Shown here: one piece after another, positions 7,040 to 10,000 of the stretch | Numbering within the stretch: the first letter of the stretch is position 1 | Layout of the letters: every line of letters starts with the position of its first letter | DNA from: Magnetospirillum sp. | GTDB lineage: Bacteria > Pseudomonadota > Alphaproteobacteria > Rhodospirillales > Magnetospirillaceae | Assembly (NCBI GenBank): GCA_020217035.1 | Contig: JAIWOG010000241.1 | Span: forward strand, 1-10,000 | Reading direction: 5' to 3' | DNA: 10,000 nt | Translations under genes and position numbers: made by a program | Notes under the pieces: model-generated | Database searches by the model: none | Told to the model about the DNA's origin: nothing | What the model saw: the letters and a program-made list of their open reading frames with translations, nothing else

Positions 7040-7779
7040 GCGATTGCGCCCCCAAGACGGTGGTGATCACCGGCGCCAGCCGGGGCATCGGCCACGCCAT
7101 CGCCCGCCGCTTCCTGGCCGAGGGCTGGCGCATCATCACCTGCGCCCGGGCCGAGGCGCCGCCGGAATGCAAGCGTGACAAGAACTGGGTTCACCACGTC
7201 CCCACCGATCTGGCCGATCCGGCCAGCACCCAGGCTTTCGTGGCGGACGCCAACCGTTTCCTGGACGGCGCCCCTTTGCATGCCCTGGTCAACAATGCCG
7301 GCATTTCCCCCAAGACCCCGTACAAGGAACGCTTGGGCGTGCTGAACGGCCCCATCGACGGCTGGAAAGAGGTGTTCGAGCTGAACTTCTTCGCGCCCCT
7401 GCGTCTGGCCCGCGGTTTCGCCAGCGCGTTGCACAAGGGCAAGGGGGCGGTGGTCAACATCACCTCCATCGCCGGGCATTACGTGCACCCCTTCGCCGGT
7501 TCGGCCTATTCGACGTCCAAGGCGGCGTTGTCGGGTTTGACCCGCGAAATGGCCGCCGAACTGGCACAATTGGGGGTGCGCGTCAACGCCGTGGCGCCGG
7601 GCGAGATCAGCACGGCGATGATTTCCGCCGAATACGAAGCCCTGGTGCCGCGCATCCCGCTGGACCGCATGGGCAGCCCGGAAGATGTGGCCGGCACGGT
7701 GTTTCGGCTGTGCGGCGACGATTTCGCCTATGTCACCGGATCGGAAATCTTCGTCACCGGCGGCCAGCATCTGTACTAA
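7036..7779 (+). CDS. Short-chain dehydrogenase/reductase (classical SDR)
   Basis: An NAD(P)-dependent oxidoreductase of 247 residues with a single Rossmann fold. Motifs visible: the cofactor-binding TGASRGIG at residues 12-19, NNAG at 86-89, and the catalytic triad Ser144 (NITSIAG), Tyr158 and Lys162 (YSTSK). VNAVAPGEISTAM and the C-terminal SPEDVAGTVFRLCGDDFAYVTGSEIFVTGGQ are typical of the FabG-like classical group. Arg16 in the glycine loop and an Arg near the end of beta-2 (ITCAR) hint at NADPH preference. The substrate cannot be inferred. A FabG identity is unlikely to be the housekeeping one, since no acp, fabD or fabF gene is nearby. It starts within the sppA stop codon, so its translation is probably coupled to sppA; a functional link between the two is not evident. 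The protein is cytoplasmic, without signal or membrane segment. Confidence 0.92.
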   Translation: MSDCAPKTVVITGASRGIGHAIARRFLAEGWRIITCARAEAPPECKRDKNWVHHVPTDLADPASTQAFVADANRFLDGAPLHALVNNAGISPKTPYKERLGVLNGPIDGWKEVFELNFFAPLRLARGFASALHKGKGAVVNITSIAGHYVHPFAGSAYSTSKAALSGLTREMAAELAQLGVRVNAVAPGEISTAMISAEYEALVPRIPLDRMGSPEDVAGTVFRLCGDDFAYVTGSEIFVTGGQHLY

Positions 7780-7781
7780 GC

Positions 7782-7824
7782 TCGGGACAAAGTCCTTCGC
7801 TGCGCTCAGTGTACTTTGCCCCGG
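7782..7824. repeat. Imperfect palindrome after the SDR gene
   Basis: GGGACAAAGT (7784-7793) faces ACTTTGCCCC (7813-7822) with a single mismatch; one more pair and a wobble extend it to 7782-7824. The 19-base loop contains CTTCGCTGCGCTCAG. There is no T-tract. It may be a dispersed palindromic (REP-like) element or part of a compound terminator with the next hairpin; genome copy number is not visible from here. Confidence 0.45.
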
Positions 7825-7835
7825 TAATGAGCGGA

Positions 7836-7872
7836 GAAAAACAGGCTTAGGGCGGCCCGGCGCCTGTTTTTC
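7836..7872. terminator. Bidirectional intrinsic terminator between the SDR gene and oxyR
   Basis: An 11-bp perfect inverted repeat, GAAAAACAGGC (7836-7846) and GCCTGTTTTTC (7862-7872), surrounds a 15-base GC-rich centre. Five Ts end the right arm on the plus strand and, read from the other strand, five Ts end the left arm, so it can stop both the sppA-SDR transcript and the converging oxyR transcript, whose stop codon is 5 bp away. Confidence 0.75.
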
Positions 7873-7876
7873 ACGT

Positions 7877-8776
7877 TTATTGGTTCATTCCGACTTTGAG
7901 GGCCTCGCCCAGCAGGCGGAACTCGGCCTTGCGTGGACTGGACGGCCGCCAGGCCAGGCCGATGTCGCGCGACCCGGCGTTCTGCACCGGGCGGGTCACC
8001 ACCTCGGTGCCGCCCAGGATGCCGCAGCGCACCGCCATTTCCGGCAAAAGCGTGACGCCAAGGCCGTTGGCCACCATCTGCACCAAGGTGGCCAAGGACG
8101 TGCCGAGCACCCCTTCGCCGCGGGCCGGGCCGGGCAGGTGGCAAGCGGACAGCGCGTGGTCGCGCAGGCAATGGCCTTCTTCCAGCAACAGCAAATCCTG
8201 GCCGATCAGGTCGGCAGGGGTCAGGCTGTCGCGCTGGGCCAAGGGGTGGCTGGCCGGACAGGCGAGGACGAAGGAATCCTCGCCGATGGTCAGCGTCTCG
8301 ATTTCCGGCGACACCCAGGGCAGGGCGATCAAGGCGACGTCCAGGTCGCCGGCACCGAGACGTTCCAGCAGCCGCGCCGTCAGATCCTCGCGCAGGTACA
8401 GGCGCAGGTTGGGATATTGGCGGCGCAGTGCCGGCAGCGCCTGGGGCAGCAGATAGGGGGCGATGGTGGGGATGACACCCAGACGCAGCGGTCCCGACAA
8501 TGCGTCGGTGGAGGCGGCGGCCAGATCGGCGATGTCCTCGGCGCCGCGCAGCACCACGCGGGCGCGGCTCACCACCTCTTCCCCCAAGGGCGTCAGCATG
8601 ACCTTGCGCTTGGTGCGTTCCACCAAGGTGACGCCCAGGATGGTTTCCAATTCCTGCAACCCCGCCGAAAGCGTTGATTGGGTGGCCAGGCAGGCATCGG
8701 CGGCGCGGCCGAAATGCAGGTGCTCGGCCAGGGCGGTCAAGTAACGTAACTGGCGCAGGGTGGGCAATGGGCGCAT
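7877..8776 (-). CDS. oxyR: OxyR-type peroxide-sensing LysR transcriptional regulator
   Basis: A LysR-family regulator of 299 residues. The N-terminal winged helix-turn-helix (about 1-62) reads LRQLRYLTALAEHLHFGRAADACLATQSTLSAGLQELE, with LGVTLVERTKRKVMLTPLG as its wing. The effector domain contains LLLLEEGHCLRDHALSAC, which matches the E. coli OxyR sequence around Cys199 and Cys208; here the pair is Cys203 and Cys212 with the same spacing, so the disulfide switch should be intact. The family senses hydrogen peroxide and activates antioxidant genes. An ATG five codons upstream (8791) is also in frame, but GGAG lies before the 8776 ATG and nothing precedes the other, so 8776 was chosen. It is divergent from dps, a classical OxyR target, and probably controls it and itself from the shared spacer. 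Confidence 0.93.
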   Translation of the reverse strand: MRPLPTLRQLRYLTALAEHLHFGRAADACLATQSTLSAGLQELETILGVTLVERTKRKVMLTPLGEEVVSRARVVLRGAEDIADLAAASTDALSGPLRLGVIPTIAPYLLPQALPALRRQYPNLRLYLREDLTARLLERLGAGDLDVALIALPWVSPEIETLTIGEDSFVLACPASHPLAQRDSLTPADLIGQDLLLLEEGHCLRDHALSACHLPGPARGEGVLGTSLATLVQMVANGLGVTLLPEMAVRCGILGGTEVVTRPVQNAGSRDIGLAWRPSSPRKAEFRLLGEALKVGMNQ

Positions 8777-8787
8777 ATGAATCGACT

Positions 8788-8846
8788 CCATCGATATCTA
8801 AAATAAAAATAACTCGTTGGATCGATGAATGGAAGGGGCCTATGGT
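8788..8846. promoter_or_regulatory. oxyR-dps divergent control region with candidate dps promoter
   Basis: TTGGAT (8817-8822) and TATGGT (8841-8846) with 18-bp spacing form a plausible sigma70-type promoter reading toward dps. Just upstream is an AT-rich tract (8792-8813), unlike the GC-rich surroundings, flanked by two ATCGAT sites (8790-8795 and 8821-8826, 31 bp apart). OxyR binds AT-rich sites with ATAG-type elements at about 10-bp spacing next to the -35 box; this tract is in the right place, but no exact element series could be matched by eye. Confidence 0.4.
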
Positions 8847-8867
8847 TTCTCCATCGCCCAAGTGGCG

Positions 8868-8915
8868 GACCTCCCGCTTCCGTCCCCCCTCCCCCCCCTA
8901 AGGAAGCGGGAGGTC
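8868..8915 (+). repeat. Perfect 14-bp inverted repeat with C-rich loop in the dps leader
   Basis: GACCTCCCGCTTCC (8868-8881) and GGAAGCGGGAGGTC (8902-8915) are exact reverse complements. The 20-base loop (8882-8901) contains runs of six and eight C. If transcribed from the promoter proposed at 8817-8846, it forms a very stable hairpin in the dps 5' leader. It has no T-tract, so it is not an ordinary terminator. The right arm includes GGGAGGT (8908-8914), a strong ribosome-binding sequence, which the stem would hide. An RNA stabiliser, a regulatory leader or a dispersed palindromic element are all possible. Confidence 0.65.
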
Positions 8916-8920
8916 ATCAG

Positions 8921-8941
8921 ATGAGAATGGTTCCAGGCTGA
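8921..8941 (+). CDS. Possible six-codon leader ORF upstream of dps
   Basis: ATG at 8921 follows GGGAGGT by 6 bases, an excellent ribosome-binding context, and reads Met-Arg-Met-Val-Pro-Gly before TGA. The ribosome-binding sequence lies in the right arm of the hairpin at 8868-8915. It ends 66 bases before the dps start. A six-codon ORF can easily arise by chance, and the peptide has no recognisable attenuator pattern; it is recorded because of its unusually good initiation context. Confidence 0.2.
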   Translation: MRMVPG

Positions 8942-9007
8942 TCGCGTGGACCGCAGAAACCAAAGGGTGTAGGGTTCCTCCCATATCCCGCAGATAAGGA
9001 GCGCGTC

Positions 9008-9502
9008 ATGGCCAAGAACAAAGCCGTCAACATCGAAGCCATCGATATCGGCATCGAGGAAAAGACCCGGATCAAGATCGGCGAAGGGCTGTCGCGGCTG
9101 CTGGCGGACACCTACACCCTGTATCTGAAGACCCACAACTTCCACTGGAACGTCACCGGGCCGATGTTCAACACCCTGCATCTGATGTTCGAGACGCAGT
9201 ACAACGAACTGGCCCTGGCCGTCGACCTGATCGCCGAGCGCATCCGCGCCCTGGGCCTGCCGGCGCCCGGCACCTATTCCGCTTTCGCCAAGCTGACGGT
9301 GCTGAAGGAAGAAGACGGCGTGCCCAACGCGGAAGACATGATCCGCATCCTGGTCAAGGACCAGGAAGCGGTGGCCCGCACGGCACGCTCCATCTTCCCG
9401 CTGGTGGACGACGCCAACGACCAGCCCAGCGCCGATTTGTTGACCCAGCGCATGCAGGTCCACGAAAAGACCGCCTGGATGCTGCGGGCCTTGTTGGGCT
9501 GA
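9008..9502 (+). CDS. dps: Dps family DNA-binding ferritin-like protein
   Basis: A 164-residue Dps/miniferritin. The family forms 12-subunit cages that oxidise and store iron using peroxide and protect DNA. The four-helix pattern is present, and the intersubunit ferroxidase site reads His46, His58, Glu62, Asp73, Glu77 ([17 protein letters not shown] then DLIAER), the same spacing as E. coli His51, His63, Asp67, Asp78, Glu82, with Asp67 replaced by Glu. This change also occurs in related bacterial Dps proteins. The N-terminal tail is short ([15 protein letters not shown]) with only a few lysines, so DNA binding may be weaker than in E. coli Dps. The start is supported by AAGGAG at 8996-9001, 6 bases before the ATG. 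It sits opposite oxyR, which fits peroxide induction. A terminator-like stem follows. Confidence 0.95.
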   Translation: MAKNKAVNIEAIDIGIEEKTRIKIGEGLSRLLADTYTLYLKTHNFHWNVTGPMFNTLHLMFETQYNELALAVDLIAERIRALGLPAPGTYSAFAKLTVLKEEDGVPNAEDMIRILVKDQEAVARTARSIFPLVDDANDQPSADLLTQRMQVHEKTAWMLRALLG

Positions 9503-9511
9503 TCACCTAAA

Positions 9512-9546
9512 CGGGCGGGGCCGCGAGGTCCCGCCCGCTTCTTGTC
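9512..9546 (+). terminator. Terminator-like hairpin after dps
   Basis: CGGGCGGGGCC (9512-9522), loop GCGA, then GGTCCCGCCCG (9527-9537): an 11-bp stem with one G-T wobble, followed by CTTCTTGTC, only moderately T-rich. It starts ten bases after the dps stop. Confidence 0.6.
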
Positions 9547-9568
9547 AGGATGGTGGGTTTTTGCGACC

Positions 9569-10000
9569 ATGGATTGCATGGGCTCGCAATCATCCACCCC
9601 GCTTCCCGCCCCCGGCCTTTGGCAGGATTTCGAACATCTGTGCTGGGATTTGTGGCGCGCCGAATGGCGTGATCCGAACGCCCTGCGCCATGGCCGCAGC
9701 GGCCAGGCGCAGCAGGGCGTCGATGTTTACGGCCGCCATAACGGCGCCTGGATCGGCGTACAGTGCAAGCGGGTCGAAGAGCTGACGGAAAAGTTCCTGC
9801 GCGACGAGGTGGAAAAGGCCAAGGGGTTCAAGCCCGGCCTCGGCCATTTCATCATGGCCACCAGCGATGCCAAGAAGGACGCGGCGCTGGAAGAAGTGGC
9901 TCGCCAACTGACCGACGCCGCCGACCCGCCGTTCCGGGTTAGCGTGCTGTACTGGCCGGATATCTGGGAACGGTTGTGTACTTACCCGGAAAAAATCCGC
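9569..10000 (+). CDS. Mrr-like PD-(D/E)xK nuclease domain, N-terminus of a protein cut by the window edge
   Basis: An open frame runs off the right edge; 144 residues are visible. The fold is suggested by WQDFEHLCWDLWRAEW (Glu22), then GRSGQAQQGVDVYG with Asp52, and WIGVQCKR with Gln65 and Lys67: the E...D...QxK set of Mrr-like PD-(D/E)xK endonucleases. After it come FIMATSDAKKDAALEEVAR and a VSVLYWPDIWERL segment, which continue the alpha/beta core. N-termini of this kind occur on restriction-like proteins and on STAND ATPases of anti-phage systems (Avs-like); this is family knowledge, and the C-terminal part that would decide it lies outside. ATG at 9569 was taken as start; ATG at 9578 is an alternative lying in the loop of a small stem (GATTGC 9572-9577, GCAATC 9586-9591). 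Neither has a good ribosome-binding sequence. The gene follows the dps terminator and so appears to have its own transcript. Confidence 0.75.
   Translation, partial: MDCMGSQSSTPLPAPGLWQDFEHLCWDLWRAEWRDPNALRHGRSGQAQQGVDVYGRHNGAWIGVQCKRVEELTEKFLRDEVEKAKGFKPGLGHFIMATSDAKKDAALEEVARQLTDAADPPFRVSVLYWPDIWERLCTYPEKIR

Noticed and set aside
8980..8986. CCCATAT resembling a heat-shock sigma32 -10 box before dps
   Set aside because: No matching -35 box, and transcription would start inside the dps ribosome-binding sequence.
9590..9907. A 105-codon minus-strand open frame opposite the nuclease gene
   Set aside because: It is antisense to the PD-(D/E)xK motif region and has no features of its own.

Overview
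The window reads as a stretch of chromosome from a GC-rich, flagellated alphaproteobacterium, probably of the Rhodospirillales (Magnetospirillum-like) type. This is inferred from the high GC content, the flagellin-flaF pair (FlaF is largely an alphaproteobacterial protein), an OxyR divergent from a Dps, and the codon usage. No rRNA or tRNA gene, CRISPR array, insertion sequence or integrase was seen.

Left part (1-4720). A large membrane sensor kinase enters from the left edge. It appears to be an internal duplication of a whole kinase (sensor, membrane helix, DHp, ATPase): the first copy keeps the phosphoacceptor histidine but has lost the ATPase motifs, and the second keeps the ATPase but has lost the histidine. 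It converges, stop on stop, with a small secreted protein carrying one acidic calcium-loop-like motif. Divergent from that is a short flagellin, coupled to flaF by an ATGA overlap.

Middle part (4721-7872). After an AT-rich spacer with a palindrome and a good sigma70-like promoter come a single-domain rhodanese, a full-length 67K-type SppA signal peptide peptidase, and an SDR oxidoreductase whose start overlaps the sppA stop. A palindromic spacer and a terminator-like hairpin close this group.

Right part (7877-10000). An OxyR-type LysR regulator with both redox cysteines is divergent from dps, the classical peroxide-defence pair (sensor and iron-sequestering effector). The 216-bp spacer holds a candidate promoter and a perfect 14-bp inverted repeat with a C-rich loop. 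The right arm of that repeat carries a strong ribosome-binding sequence followed by a six-codon ORF. After the dps terminator, a gene with an Mrr-like PD-(D/E)xK nuclease N-terminus runs off the right edge. Its type of N-terminus is seen on anti-phage STAND proteins, but only 144 residues are visible.

Most of the window is ordinary housekeeping, motility and stress functions. The items that deserve follow-up are the split-function kinase, the structured dps leader, and the nuclease gene cut by the right edge.
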